Positions 9,122 to 17,535 of a stretch of DNA of 64,000 nucleotides are shown here, piece after piece. Each line of letters starts with the position of its first letter. The stretch's first letter is position 1. The notes under the pieces were generated by a model that did no database searches, had not been told where the DNA came from, and was given only the letters and a program-made list of their open reading frames with translations. The stretch is from Algoriphagus algorifonticola. Lineage in GTDB: Bacteria > Bacteroidota > Bacteroidia > Cytophagales > Cyclobacteriaceae. The position numbers and the translations under genes are program-made. Location: assembly GCF_007655305.1 (NCBI RefSeq), contig NZ_VLOG01000039.1, positions 124,001-188,000 on the forward strand, read 5' to 3'.

Positions 9122-9835
9122 ATGGCTAGTCCGCACCTAAATCAGTATCTGCCCCATATCGCCTACGATTCTGTGGTATTTGGTTTTTCAGGGGAGAAAC
9201 TTAAAATTCTCATCATGGAATATCACAACACAGGCTGGTTTGCTTTGCCTGGTGGTTTTGTGAAAATAGATGAACCTTTGGATGAAGCGGTTAAGCGAGG
9301 GCTGAAGGAGAGAACAGGACTTGATGAAATTTATTTGGAGCAATTTCACACTTTTGGTTCTTTAGAGCGGGTTCAGCCAGAAGTGATGAAAAAGATTCTA
9401 GAGGCTCAGAATGGAGATATTCCAGATAATCATTGGTTGTTGGATCGCTTTATTTCCGTCTCTTATTATGCTTTGATAGACTATGAAAAAGTAGAGCCTA
9501 AGCCTGATGCCTTATCAGATTCTATTGGATGGTATGGAATAGACGAAATTCCAGATTTAATTTTTGACCATAGCTTTATTGTTCAAAAAGCCTTAGAACA
9601 TTTAAGGGCACATCTTGATCAAAAGCTGTTATCAGTAAACTTACTTCCTACACGCTTTACCATGAAAGAGCTTCAGAATGTTTATGAGGCTATTTTGGGA
9701 GAAAAATTGAATAGAGCTAATTTCCAACGAAAAATGCTAAGCTTAGATATTTTGGAAAGGCATGAAAAGCTCTTTTCAGGAGGCTCTCACAAAGCTCCAT
9801 ATCTATACAGCATTAAAGGAAAGAGCAATTCTTAA
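9122..9835 (+). CDS. Nudix-domain transcription regulator (NrtR/AraR-like) with degenerate Nudix box
   Basis: This 237-residue protein has an N-terminal Nudix fold and a C-terminal winged-helix domain (about residues 165-230, LLPTRFTMKELQNVYEAILG onward). The same arrangement is found in NrtR and in the arabinose regulator AraR of Bacteroides. The Nudix box spans residues 45-67. Gly45, Glu51, Arg59, Glu63 and Gly66 are kept, but the Glu expected at 60 is Gly and the one expected at 64 is Arg, so pyrophosphatase activity is probably lost. It should act as a ligand-sensing DNA-binding protein. The effector is unknown, with a sugar or nucleotide-sugar type compound plausible. The likely target is the dyad just upstream. 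Confidence 0.85.
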   Translation: MASPHLNQYLPHIAYDSVVFGFSGEKLKILIMEYHNTGWFALPGGFVKIDEPLDEAVKRGLKERTGLDEIYLEQFHTFGSLERVQPEVMKKILEAQNGDIPDNHWLLDRFISVSYYALIDYEKVEPKPDALSDSIGWYGIDEIPDLIFDHSFIVQKALEHLRAHLDQKLLSVNLLPTRFTMKELQNVYEAILGEKLNRANFQRKMLSLDILERHEKLFSGGSHKAPYLYSIKGKSNS

Positions 9836-9841
9836 CCAACC

Positions 9842-11359
9842 TTATTGCAAAGGCTGGGTAAGAACGCTAAGAATTGTTGTGATTCCTTCTCTATAATTCC
9901 CCAGTCTGATATTTTCATTGGGGCTGTGCTGATTATTATCTGCATTTACTGTGGGGATAGTCACAGCCGGTATTCCCAATGCATCTACGAAAGGAGAAAT
10001 TGGAATACTTCCACCAGAAATTCTGATTTGAATAGGCTCTTCCCCGAAAGCTCTCACCATCGCTTTTCTTAACCATGCTCCAGCCTCTGAATTCATAGGG
10101 GTTCTAAATGCTTGGTATGAAATGGTATAATTCATTCTCAGCAATTTGGGATACATCATCCTTTCCTCATCTGTAGGTTCATCGCTGATGATATGAAATC
10201 CTTGTTTTTTGATGTGATCTTGAATTAAGGCAAAAAGCCTTTCGGGATCGGATTCTGGAACCAAACGCATATCTAATTCAGCCATTGCTGTTGCAGGTAC
10301 TATAGTTCTGGCTTCAGGACCTACCCAAGCAGATTGCATCCCTCTGATATTTAAGGATGGATATTGGATGCTTTCTTGATAGCTTTGGCCTACCTGGTCA
10401 GTTCTTCCTAGACCCAGACGTTTCTTGATAGCTGCCTCATCATCAGGGACAGCCTCAAGTATGGCCTTTTCCTCAGAACTAAGATTAATTCCATCGTAAA
10501 ATCCAGGAATAGTGACTCTTCCATTTTCATCTTTCATACTTGCCAATAGCTGCGCAAGAAGAAAGCCGGGATTGGGTGCATAATTCCCATAATGTCCTGA
10601 ATGCTGTGGTACTTTTGGACCATAAGTGGTAAGAGTCATTTCAGAGATTCCTCTTGCTCCATAGCTTAATGTTGGCAGGTTCGAGGTATGTCTTGGTCCA
10701 TCCATAATCAGCATCAAATCTGCACTCAGTTTATCTTTGTACTGCTTAACAGCACCTGGTAGTCTTGGAGAGCCTTGTTCTTCCTCAAAATCCAAAATAA
10801 CCTTCACATTGTAATTGGGTGAGATTCCATTTTTAGATAGAGCATCCCAACCTGTCAAAAACATGGCAAAAGGTCCTTTATCATCTGAAGTGGATCTTGC
10901 AAATATTCTCCAATCAGGATCGTATTCATCTAATAGTTTCGCCATAGGGATGATTTCCCATGCCCCTTTGTCATTTTGAACCTTAAGTTCAGGAACGTAA
11001 GGGTCTTTTTGATGCCATTTACTTCTATCCACAGCCTGCCCATCTATGTGGAAATAAAAAAGCACAGTTTGAGTTGCCCCGGGTTGATTCTTTTGAGCCA
11101 ATAAAAGCGGAATTCCTCCTGTATCTAATCTTTCTGAGCTCCAAGCTCTTTCACCAAACTGTCTTTCGCACCATAGAATATTGACTTCTATTTGCTCAGG
11201 ATAAACCGCATCGTTAGGCATAGCCACTATTTCATTTAAGAGCTTGACGCCTGATTGCCAATTGTCAGATGTCATTTGCTCTAGCTCACTTTGAGATGGA
11301 ACTTGGGCAATGATTTTTGAGCTCAAGAATAAAAACAGGATGAATATTGTATTTTTCAT
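9842..11359 (-). CDS. Exported M20/M25/M40 family metallopeptidase
   Basis: This 505-residue zinc peptidase has a signal peptide (MKNTIFILFLFLSSKIIAQ). Family motifs are visible: FYFHIDGQAVD (metal His and catalytic Asp), STSDDKGPFA (metal-bridging Asp), DFEEEQGSP (catalytic and metal Glu) and MDGPRH. An insert between the halves of the catalytic domain carries YGPKVPQHSGHYGN, as in dipeptidase-like M20 proteins with a dimerisation domain. It probably removes amino acids from di- or tripeptides or acyl-amino acids in the periplasm. It is convergent with the Nudix-type regulator and ends 6 bp from it, without a clear shared terminator. Confidence 0.88.
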   Translation of the reverse strand: MKNTIFILFLFLSSKIIAQVPSQSELEQMTSDNWQSGVKLLNEIVAMPNDAVYPEQIEVNILWCERQFGERAWSSERLDTGGIPLLLAQKNQPGATQTVLFYFHIDGQAVDRSKWHQKDPYVPELKVQNDKGAWEIIPMAKLLDEYDPDWRIFARSTSDDKGPFAMFLTGWDALSKNGISPNYNVKVILDFEEEQGSPRLPGAVKQYKDKLSADLMLIMDGPRHTSNLPTLSYGARGISEMTLTTYGPKVPQHSGHYGNYAPNPGFLLAQLLASMKDENGRVTIPGFYDGINLSSEEKAILEAVPDDEAAIKKRLGLGRTDQVGQSYQESIQYPSLNIRGMQSAWVGPEARTIVPATAMAELDMRLVPESDPERLFALIQDHIKKQGFHIISDEPTDEERMMYPKLLRMNYTISYQAFRTPMNSEAGAWLRKAMVRAFGEEPIQIRISGGSIPISPFVDALGIPAVTIPTVNADNNQHSPNENIRLGNYREGITTILSVLTQPLQ

Positions 11360-11468
11360 AGATAGAAGCTTTGCTGGAAATTAGATAAAACTATGGGTAG
11401 GAACAAGTGGAAAAATTGCCAATGGTTATTGGAAATACTGTAAAACAGTTATCGAGATTCAAACATGC

Positions 11469-11507
11469 TAAGCTTTTCCTTGTTCTTTTTAAAATTACAA
11501 AAGCTTA
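11469..11507 (+). promoter_or_regulatory. Inverted repeat in leader of the exported methyltransferase
   Basis: TAAGCTTTT (11469-11477) and AAAAGCTTA (11499-11507) are perfect 9-bp inverted copies 21 nt apart. The second copy ends 2 nt before the ATG at 11510. It could be an operator or a leader hairpin that limits translation. No comparison was possible here. Confidence 0.35.
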
Positions 11508-11509
11508 AA

Positions 11510-12214
11510 ATGAGATTTATATCAGCTCTCTGTTTTCTAATGATGGTTTTTTCTCCTGCTTTTTGCCAGGAAAGTTCATCCTATACATACCAATCACCAA
11601 GTAGGGATGGTTCGGGTAAAATTTACATGGGTCGTGAAATTTCCCTGATTATGGGTTTTCAGGGAAAAGCCTGGCTAGAAAGAAACAGTAGAGAGCAGGA
11701 AGAAAGTGTTTCTTTAGCTATCAAAAATCTTCCGGTAACAGAGGAAAGTGTGGTTGCGGATATTGGAGCGGGTTCGGGCTATTATACTTTTCGTATCGCT
11801 CCAAAAGTACCAAAGGGTAAAGTATACGCGGTTGAAATTCAAGATCCAGCCATAGACTATCTCAAGTCAAAAAGTAAAGAACTAGGCTATAGTAATGTGG
11901 AGGCAATAAAGGGAAGTGCCACCTCACCTAATCTTCCGGCTAATTCAGTGGATTTAGTGATTATGGTAGATGTTTATCATGAATTAGAGTACCCTAAGGA
12001 GATGCTGCAATCAATTCGAAAATCTTTAAAGCCCGATGGGAAACTATTACTGATTGAGTATAGGGGAGAAGATGCTTGGATTCCAATAAAACCTTTACAT
12101 AAAATGACGGTAGATCAAGCAAAGAAAGAATTGGAGGCTAATGGGTTTAAATTCATTGAAAACGGGAAATTCATGAAAATCCAACACTTCCTGATATTTG
12201 GGAAAGAGGATTAG
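11510..12214 (+). CDS. Class I SAM-dependent methyltransferase with signal peptide
   Basis: This 234-residue protein has motif I ADIGAGSGYY (about residues 83-92), an acidic end of strand 2 (VYAVEIQD), and the motif IV region DLVIMVDVYHEL. These are a standard Rossmann-like methyltransferase core. Preceding it is a signal-peptide-like segment, MRFISALCFLMMVFSPAFCQ. Export is unusual because SAM is cytoplasmic, although such annotated exported methyltransferases do recur in Bacteroidetes. I took the ATG at 11510; an upstream in-frame ATG at 11465 would add 15 residues and spoil the signal peptide. The substrate is unknown. It is transcribed away from the M20 peptidase. Confidence 0.82.
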   Translation: MRFISALCFLMMVFSPAFCQESSSYTYQSPSRDGSGKIYMGREISLIMGFQGKAWLERNSREQEESVSLAIKNLPVTEESVVADIGAGSGYYTFRIAPKVPKGKVYAVEIQDPAIDYLKSKSKELGYSNVEAIKGSATSPNLPANSVDLVIMVDVYHELEYPKEMLQSIRKSLKPDGKLLLIEYRGEDAWIPIKPLHKMTVDQAKKELEANGFKFIENGKFMKIQHFLIFGKED

Positions 12215-12228
12215 TGATTTTTGAAATT

Positions 12229-13005
12229 CTAATTTTTCAACTTGACTAAAGGATAATTCAACCCATTTACTTCATTTCTAACCACTATATATTTATCTAG
12301 GCTTTTGAATAGTTCGGTCAAGTTTCTAAATCCATAAGACCTAGGGTCAAAGCTTGGGTCTATTTTTCTGAGGGAAGCACCGATTTTAGCAATGTGAATT
12401 TCTTCTTCTTCATCTGATGAAATTTCAAAAGCACGATCAATAAGATGCATATCCAAATTGGATGAGAATTTCTTTTTTCTTGAATCTTCCTGATTCGAAT
12501 TAGGCTTTTTGGTTTGTTCTGATGTTTTTGAATCTCTGTTGCTTGTATCCTTTTCATCTTCCACTTCATCGCCCAGATTTTCTGCAAAAGTGAAAATCTC
12601 ACATGACTGTACAAAAGCCTGTGGAGTAAGTCTACGACCTATTCCCATGACAAACATGCCTTCTTCCCGAATTCTTTTTGCAAGTCCAGTATAGTCTGAA
12701 TCGGATGATACAATACAGAAGCCATCTACCGAATTGCTATGCAAAATATCCATCGCATCGATGATCAAAGAGCTATCTGTAGAGTTCTTTCCTGTGGTGT
12801 ATGCGAACTTTTGAATAGGACTAAAGGAATGTAGGTTGATGACCTCTTTCCATGAATTCATTTGGGGAGTAGTCCAATCACCATAAATTCTCCGAATGGT
12901 TGCTTTCCCGTATTTAGATACTTCTTCCAAAATTTCTTTGATCAATTTGGCTGAGGCGTTATCTCCATCTACGAGGACTGCAAGATTTGATTTGGTATCT
13001 CTCAT
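12229..13005 (-). CDS. NYN-domain (PIN-like) RNase-type protein with C-terminal OST-HTH/LOTUS domain
   Basis: This 258-residue protein begins with an NYN domain (residues about 5-145). The acidic metal-binding residues are seen in VDGDN (13-16), STDSSLIIDAMD and VSSDSDYTGLAKRI. A charged linker rich in D, S, K and N (about 150-185) follows, then a LOTUS/OST-HTH domain of about 70 residues (IHIAKIGASLRKIDPSFDPRSYGF onward), thought to bind RNA. NYN-LOTUS proteins are predicted nucleases acting on RNA. It is convergent with the methyltransferase, the stops being 14 bp apart. The target RNA is unknown. Confidence 0.88.
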   Translation of the reverse strand: MRDTKSNLAVLVDGDNASAKLIKEILEEVSKYGKATIRRIYGDWTTPQMNSWKEVINLHSFSPIQKFAYTTGKNSTDSSLIIDAMDILHSNSVDGFCIVSSDSDYTGLAKRIREEGMFVMGIGRRLTPQAFVQSCEIFTFAENLGDEVEDEKDTSNRDSKTSEQTKKPNSNQEDSRKKKFSSNLDMHLIDRAFEISSDEEEEIHIAKIGASLRKIDPSFDPRSYGFRNLTELFKSLDKYIVVRNEVNGLNYPLVKLKN

Positions 13006-13091
13006 TAAAAATGTGTTAGAGTTTTATTTAAACAAGTAATTCTAAGTTATATAAGACTGTTTTTACCCAGGTAGTTCCATAACTAGTAATG

Positions 13092-13114
13092 AAAAAGGGC
13101 GAATCTCGCCCTTT
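13092..13114 (-). terminator. Rho-independent terminator of dienelactone hydrolase gene
   Basis: AAAGGGCGA (13094-13102) pairs with TCGCCCTTT (13106-13114) around a 3-nt loop. Read on the minus strand the hairpin is followed by a T run, and it lies just after the hydrolase stop at 13136. Confidence 0.75.
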
Positions 13115-13135
13115 CTCTGAACTGGTTTATGGAGT

Positions 13136-14023
13136 TTATTTGAGTTTTTCCTTAAAAAAGGCGATGGTTCTCTCCCAAGCCAACTGAGCAGCTGCCTCAT
13201 CATATCTTGGAGTGGTATTATTATGAAATCCATGGTTGACACCCGGATACATATGCATGGAATATTCAACATTATTGGCTTTTAGGGCTTTTTCATACTC
13301 TTCCCATCCAGCATTGACACGCTCGTCCAGTTCGGCATATTGAACTAGTAATGGTGCCTTGATCTGAGCTGCTTCTTCGGCTGATGGCTGTCCTCCATAA
13401 AAAGGAACTGCCGCACCGAGATCAGGAAGTTTCACTGCCATCATATTAGAAATCCAACCGCCAAAACAGAATCCAACTACCCCAACATTTCCATCACAAT
13501 CCGGATGGTTTTTCAGGTAATGATAGGCAGCGATAAAATCCTCCAGCATACTATCCCGATCTCTTTTCCGCTGCATTTCTCTGCCTTCATCGTCATTGCC
13601 TGGATATCCGCCCAAAGGCCATAAAGCATCGGGTGCTATGGAAATAAAACCAGCCACAGCGCATCTCCTTCCAACATCCTCAATGTAAGGGTTTAAGCCT
13701 CTGTTTTCATGAACGACTACAATTCCCGGGGATTTTCCAGCTCCCGATGGCTTGGAAAGCAACCCTCGGATTTCGCCTCCACCCTTAGGTGAGTTATAGA
13801 GAACGTAATCTGAGCTCTGCATCCTGTCATCATCTGGCTGAACTGTTGCAGTGGTAATGTAATCAGGCATCATGGTGCTCATCAAAGTGGCCAACGTAAT
13901 CCCACCTACTGCATAAGCAGAAAGCTTTTCCACGAAAGTCCTTCTATCCAGTTTATTGTGTGCGTAATAGTCGTAAAGGTCAAAAACTTCCTGAGGTATA
14001 TCCTCTTTCTTTAATTTATCCAT
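13136..14023 (-). CDS. Dienelactone hydrolase family protein, possibly Tat-exported
   Basis: This 295-residue alpha/beta hydrolase has VVHENRGLNPYIEDVGRR (oxyanion region), the nucleophile Cys at about 186 in GFCFGGW, and the catalytic His in GVNHGFHNNT. It should hydrolyse lactones or esters. About 45 residues precede the catalytic domain and contain DRRTFVEKL followed by a hydrophobic stretch. That resembles a Tat signal placed after a cytoplasmic-looking leader, as seen in YghX-like proteins. The start at 14023 is preferred because an in-frame start at 14092 adds 23 residues without matching features. A good terminator follows. The true substrate is unknown. Confidence 0.85.
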   Translation of the reverse strand: MDKLKKEDIPQEVFDLYDYYAHNKLDRRTFVEKLSAYAVGGITLATLMSTMMPDYITTATVQPDDDRMQSSDYVLYNSPKGGGEIRGLLSKPSGAGKSPGIVVVHENRGLNPYIEDVGRRCAVAGFISIAPDALWPLGGYPGNDDEGREMQRKRDRDSMLEDFIAAYHYLKNHPDCDGNVGVVGFCFGGWISNMMAVKLPDLGAAVPFYGGQPSAEEAAQIKAPLLVQYAELDERVNAGWEEYEKALKANNVEYSMHMYPGVNHGFHNNTTPRYDEAAAQLAWERTIAFFKEKLK

Positions 14024-14120
14024 TATTCCAATTTTGGGTGTAGCATTAAGTTGCGAAAAAAGGAAATAGAATCCATGAAAAAGTTGAATCACTCATCAAA
14101 GTGAGGGATAAGTGGCAAAA

Positions 14121-14585
14121 TCAATCAGTACTTCTAAATTTCAATTGTAGCCCCATGAGGAAATTTCTCAGAATCTGATCCTTGCATACTCGGTATTGGT
14201 GTTGGTCTGGTTTTCTAAAAAAAGCGCTCAATTCATGTTTGCTGATCCGGAATTTTCTTAACTCAAAGACATCCAGCATATCCTGATCTTTCATGCTTAA
14301 GGCTATCTTCAGTTTTCTTAATATCATGTTATTATTCAGGGATTTCTCGGCTGCGGGAGTTTCACCATCCTTTTGACCTCTTTTCAAAACAATAAATCCA
14401 TTTAGAAAATGAGCCAACTCTTTGTCATATATCTGTTTGTATTCAGGATCATCTTCTTTTTTAAGCCAGTTGCTGACTTCCTCTCTGGTGCTTTCCAGCC
14501 CCCCTTTTTTGAAAAGATCAATCATTTCAAAATCATTAAAATCAAAAGTGAATCGAAGGGTTCTCAGAATATCATTATTACTCAT
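14121..14585 (-). CDS. DUF1456 family protein (YehS-like)
   Basis: This 154-residue protein is made of two related halves, each of the DUF1456 type: NNDILRTLRFTFDFNDFEMI in the first and NNNMILRKLKIALSMKDQDM in the second. Each half ends in a VSNWLKKEDD- or LSAFFRKPDQ-like segment and a short helix with FLNGF or FLMGL. It is small, soluble and cytoplasmic. The molecular function of this widespread family is not established. It is divergent from the radical SAM gene and lies about 100 bp from it, and it is transcribed toward the dienelactone hydrolase. Confidence 0.87.
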   Translation of the reverse strand: MSNNDILRTLRFTFDFNDFEMIDLFKKGGLESTREEVSNWLKKEDDPEYKQIYDKELAHFLNGFIVLKRGQKDGETPAAEKSLNNNMILRKLKIALSMKDQDMLDVFELRKFRISKHELSAFFRKPDQHQYRVCKDQILRNFLMGLQLKFRSTD

Positions 14586-14694
14586 AAATCGCTGCTTGTT
14601 TCAAATCACTAAGATACTTACAAAAATTAGATGAGGTCTTTTAAAGTGAATTTGCTTTCCAATTGATCTTTTCCCGAAAAATCAGTAGATCTTT

Positions 14695-16887
14695 GTGACA
14701 GCAACTATAAAAAAAAGAGTGACTCAAGTTTTATTTATAACTCCTCCTTTTACCCAGCTGAATACTCCCTATCCCGCTACGGCTTACCTCAAAGGATATT
14801 TAAAAACCTTGGGATATGAATCCAAGCAGATGGATTTAGGTATTGAATTGATCTGGAAAATTTTTTCAGTGGAGGGCTTAGGACAGATTTTTCATCAAAT
14901 TGAACAAAGCCAGATTGAACTGTCTGAAAATTCTGCTAGAATCCTGAGGCTTAAGAAGAAGTATTTGCAAACCATTGATTCTGTTATTGCATTTCTTCAG
15001 GATAAAAACCCGACTTTGGCATACACCGTCGTAGAGGGTGATTTTCTTCCTGAGGCTTCCCGCTTTGAGCAAATGGATGATATGGAGTGGGCTTTTGGAA
15101 CCTTAGGGATTCGGGATAAAGCCAGATACCTTTCCACCTTATACTTGGAAGATATAGGAGACCTGATTACTGAGGCGATAGACTCGAATTTTGGATTTAG
15201 TAGATATGCAGAAAGATTAGGCTTGAGTGCGAGAGAATTTGACGAAATGGACGAGGCACTCAAGCAACCCAGTGGACTTTTGGATGAGTGGATGTGTCAA
15301 ATTTTAGACGCCAAAATCAAAGATGTCAATCCAAAATCAATTGCCTTTTCTGTTCCTTTTCCGGGGAATTTATATGGAGCTTTAAAATGCGGTCAGTTTA
15401 TAAAAAAGGCTTATCCTGATATCAAAGTATGGATGGGAGGGGGATACCCCAATACAGAGCTAAGATCCTTGAAAGACCCAAGGGTATTTGATTATATTGA
15501 CTTTATCACTTTGGATGATGGAGAGGCTCCTGTCAAGTTGTTATTGGAATATCTGGATGGCAAAAGACCAGTTGATGAATTAAAAAGAACATTTATTCGG
15601 CAGAGTGGTGCAGTGAGATTTATAAATAATTCTGCTGTAAAAGATATTCCCCAGCGAGAAACCGGAACTCCAGATTACAGTGACTTGCACTTGAGAGAAT
15701 ATCTCTCAGTGATCGAAGTGGCTAATCCCATGCATAGGCTTTGGTCGGACGGAAGGTGGAATAAGTTGACTTTGGCGCATGGTTGCTATTGGGGTAAATG
15801 CACGTTTTGTGATATTTCTTTGGATTATATCCAACGCTACGAACCCATCAATGCCTCCATTCTTTGTGATAGGATAGAGGAAATCATTGCTCAGACTGGT
15901 CAGAATGGATTTCATTTTGTAGATGAAGCTGCACCTCCAGCTTTGATGAGGGATCTCGCTATTGAAATTTTACGAAGAGGCCTATCGGTAGTTTGGTGGA
16001 CCAATATCCGCTTTGAAAGCAGTTTTACCGCTGATCTTTGCAAGCTCTTACGGGCGTCAGGATGCATAGCAGTATCAGGCGGGTTGGAAGTTGCTTCGGA
16101 TAGGCTATTAGAGCTTATAAAAAAAGGCGTGACAGTTGGGCAAGTGGCAAGAGTTTGCAATCACTTTACCCATTCAGGGATTATGGTTCATGCTTATTTG
16201 ATGTATGGATTTCCTACTCAAACTGCCCAGGAAACCATTGATTCTCTGGAAATGGTTCGACAGCTGTTTGAAAGTGGGGTATTGCAGTCAGGTTTTTGGC
16301 ACCGATTCGCCATGACTGCTCACAGTCCAGTTGGCTTGGCACCAGATTTATTTAAAGTGAAAAATGCTGTTTCAGGACTGGGTCGCTTTGCTAATAATGA
16401 GTTGCAGCATGAGGACCCAACGGGAGCAGATCATGATCTTTTTGGAGAGGGATTGAGGAAATCACTCTTCAATTACATGCATGGAATAGGATTTGACGTT
16501 CCGCTTCATCAGTGGTTTGATCATCAAGTACCTTCAAGCAGTATTCCCAAGAGATATATAGAAAAAGAGCTTCAGGAAGAGCAGTTTCTTTTGAAAGATC
16601 AGCAAAGAATAATTTGGATAGGTGAGCAGCCTGAATTAGTGCCTTCAGAAGAGGAAGGTTTTGCTGAACTCATTTTTTCAGGTAAGAAAGAGGATTTTGC
16701 CTTGGAGTTACCTGAGGAGTTTGCGGAATGGGTTTACTCTTTTTTGGAGAATGTCGGCTATCAAAATCAGCTTCAAAGGCTGAAATCTATCAAGGAGGAT
16801 TATGAAGAAAAATTGGGAGATTTTTCCGAATTGGCCGAATCTGAAGTTTGGCAAATATTAAGGGAAAATGGGCTTTTGATCTTTTGA
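14695..16887 (+). CDS. B12-binding domain radical SAM protein with CX4CX2C cluster motif
   Basis: This 730-residue enzyme has an N-terminal cobalamin-binding-like Rossmann region starting at VLFITPPFTQ and continuing to AFSVPFPGNLYGALKCG and VWMGGGYPNTELR. A radical SAM TIM barrel follows. The cluster cysteines are 364, 369 and 372 (GCYWGKCTFCD), spaced CX4CX2C rather than the usual CX3CX2C. Later barrel segments include FHFVDEAAPP and SGGLEVASDRLLELIKKGV. The start is GTG, since the conserved fold begins 12 residues later and no ATG precedes it; another in-frame GTG lies at 14719. The product and substrate are unknown. It is followed 87 bp later by a Pycsar-effector-like gene in the same direction. 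Confidence 0.83.
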   Translation: MTATIKKRVTQVLFITPPFTQLNTPYPATAYLKGYLKTLGYESKQMDLGIELIWKIFSVEGLGQIFHQIEQSQIELSENSARILRLKKKYLQTIDSVIAFLQDKNPTLAYTVVEGDFLPEASRFEQMDDMEWAFGTLGIRDKARYLSTLYLEDIGDLITEAIDSNFGFSRYAERLGLSAREFDEMDEALKQPSGLLDEWMCQILDAKIKDVNPKSIAFSVPFPGNLYGALKCGQFIKKAYPDIKVWMGGGYPNTELRSLKDPRVFDYIDFITLDDGEAPVKLLLEYLDGKRPVDELKRTFIRQSGAVRFINNSAVKDIPQRETGTPDYSDLHLREYLSVIEVANPMHRLWSDGRWNKLTLAHGCYWGKCTFCDISLDYIQRYEPINASILCDRIEEIIAQTGQNGFHFVDEAAPPALMRDLAIEILRRGLSVVWWTNIRFESSFTADLCKLLRASGCIAVSGGLEVASDRLLELIKKGVTVGQVARVCNHFTHSGIMVHAYLMYGFPTQTAQETIDSLEMVRQLFESGVLQSGFWHRFAMTAHSPVGLAPDLFKVKNAVSGLGRFANNELQHEDPTGADHDLFGEGLRKSLFNYMHGIGFDVPLHQWFDHQVPSSSIPKRYIEKELQEEQFLLKDQQRIIWIGEQPELVPSEEEGFAELIFSGKKEDFALELPEEFAEWVYSFLENVGYQNQLQRLKSIKEDYEEKLGDFSELAESEVWQILRENGLLIF

Positions 16888-16974
16888 TATCTAATTATAG
16901 GTTGATAGTTTCGGAGAATTTAATTTGGTTTTCTGCCGAGAAAAATTGTTAAATTGACTCAATATTTAGCCAAC

Positions 16975-17535
16975 ATGGAAGAAGAGATTTACCAAAATGT
17001 AAAAACTGAGAAAACATCTCGTGAGAGGCAGACCTTTTATAGAGTTACTTTTAATAACAATTCTCAACTTTTGAAAATAGCTGATAACAAGGCAAATATT
17101 ATCATCAGTATCAATGCATTAGTGATTTCATCTATGGTAGCCCTGGTTGGATACGGATCAGTTTCCAATCAAATAGACATGTCCAATTTGGTGATGTTAA
17201 TCCCTTTGGTAGTTTTTATTCTTACTTCATTGACATCTACTATCTTGGCTGTTCAGGCAGCAAAACCAAAGATAGTTGGCAAATCAAACCAATCTGTTGA
17301 AAAGCGATCAGTCATTTTCTTTGGCTCCGTCTCAGAATTTACCAAAGATGAATACTTGAGAGAGCTCAATGAAACTTTGAAATCCAAGGACGAAATTCAG
17401 GATCAAATGTCCACTTCCTTATACTACCAAAGCATGGTGCTCAATCATAAATACAAATTGTTGAGACATGCTTATCAGGCATTTATTTTAGGATTAGTGA
17501 TCGGAGTAATTGCCTTATTGCTACAGATATTTTGA
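16975..17535 (+). CDS. Pycsar-effector-like transmembrane protein (DUF5706/PycTM domain), orphan
   Basis: This 186-residue protein has the PycTM signature FNNNSQLLKIADNKANIIIS at the start of a first membrane helix. A second membrane helix lies around LVMLIPLVVFILTSLTSTI, followed by a soluble stretch and a C-terminal membrane helix (AFILGLVIGVIALLLQIF). In Pycsar anti-phage systems such proteins are paired with a pyrimidine cyclase and damage the membrane on sensing cCMP or cUMP. No cyclase gene lies next to it here, so the role is uncertain. The ATG at 16975 is preferred to an in-frame TTG at 16954. Its stop abuts the stop of the convergent deacetylase gene. Confidence 0.8.
   Translation: MEEEIYQNVKTEKTSRERQTFYRVTFNNNSQLLKIADNKANIIISINALVISSMVALVGYGSVSNQIDMSNLVMLIPLVVFILTSLTSTILAVQAAKPKIVGKSNQSVEKRSVIFFGSVSEFTKDEYLRELNETLKSKDEIQDQMSTSLYYQSMVLNHKYKLLRHAYQAFILGLVIGVIALLLQIF

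Noticed and set aside
12360..12614. 84-residue minus-strand frame within the NYN-LOTUS gene
   Set aside because: Same strand but a different frame from the real gene; it lacks motifs and start context.
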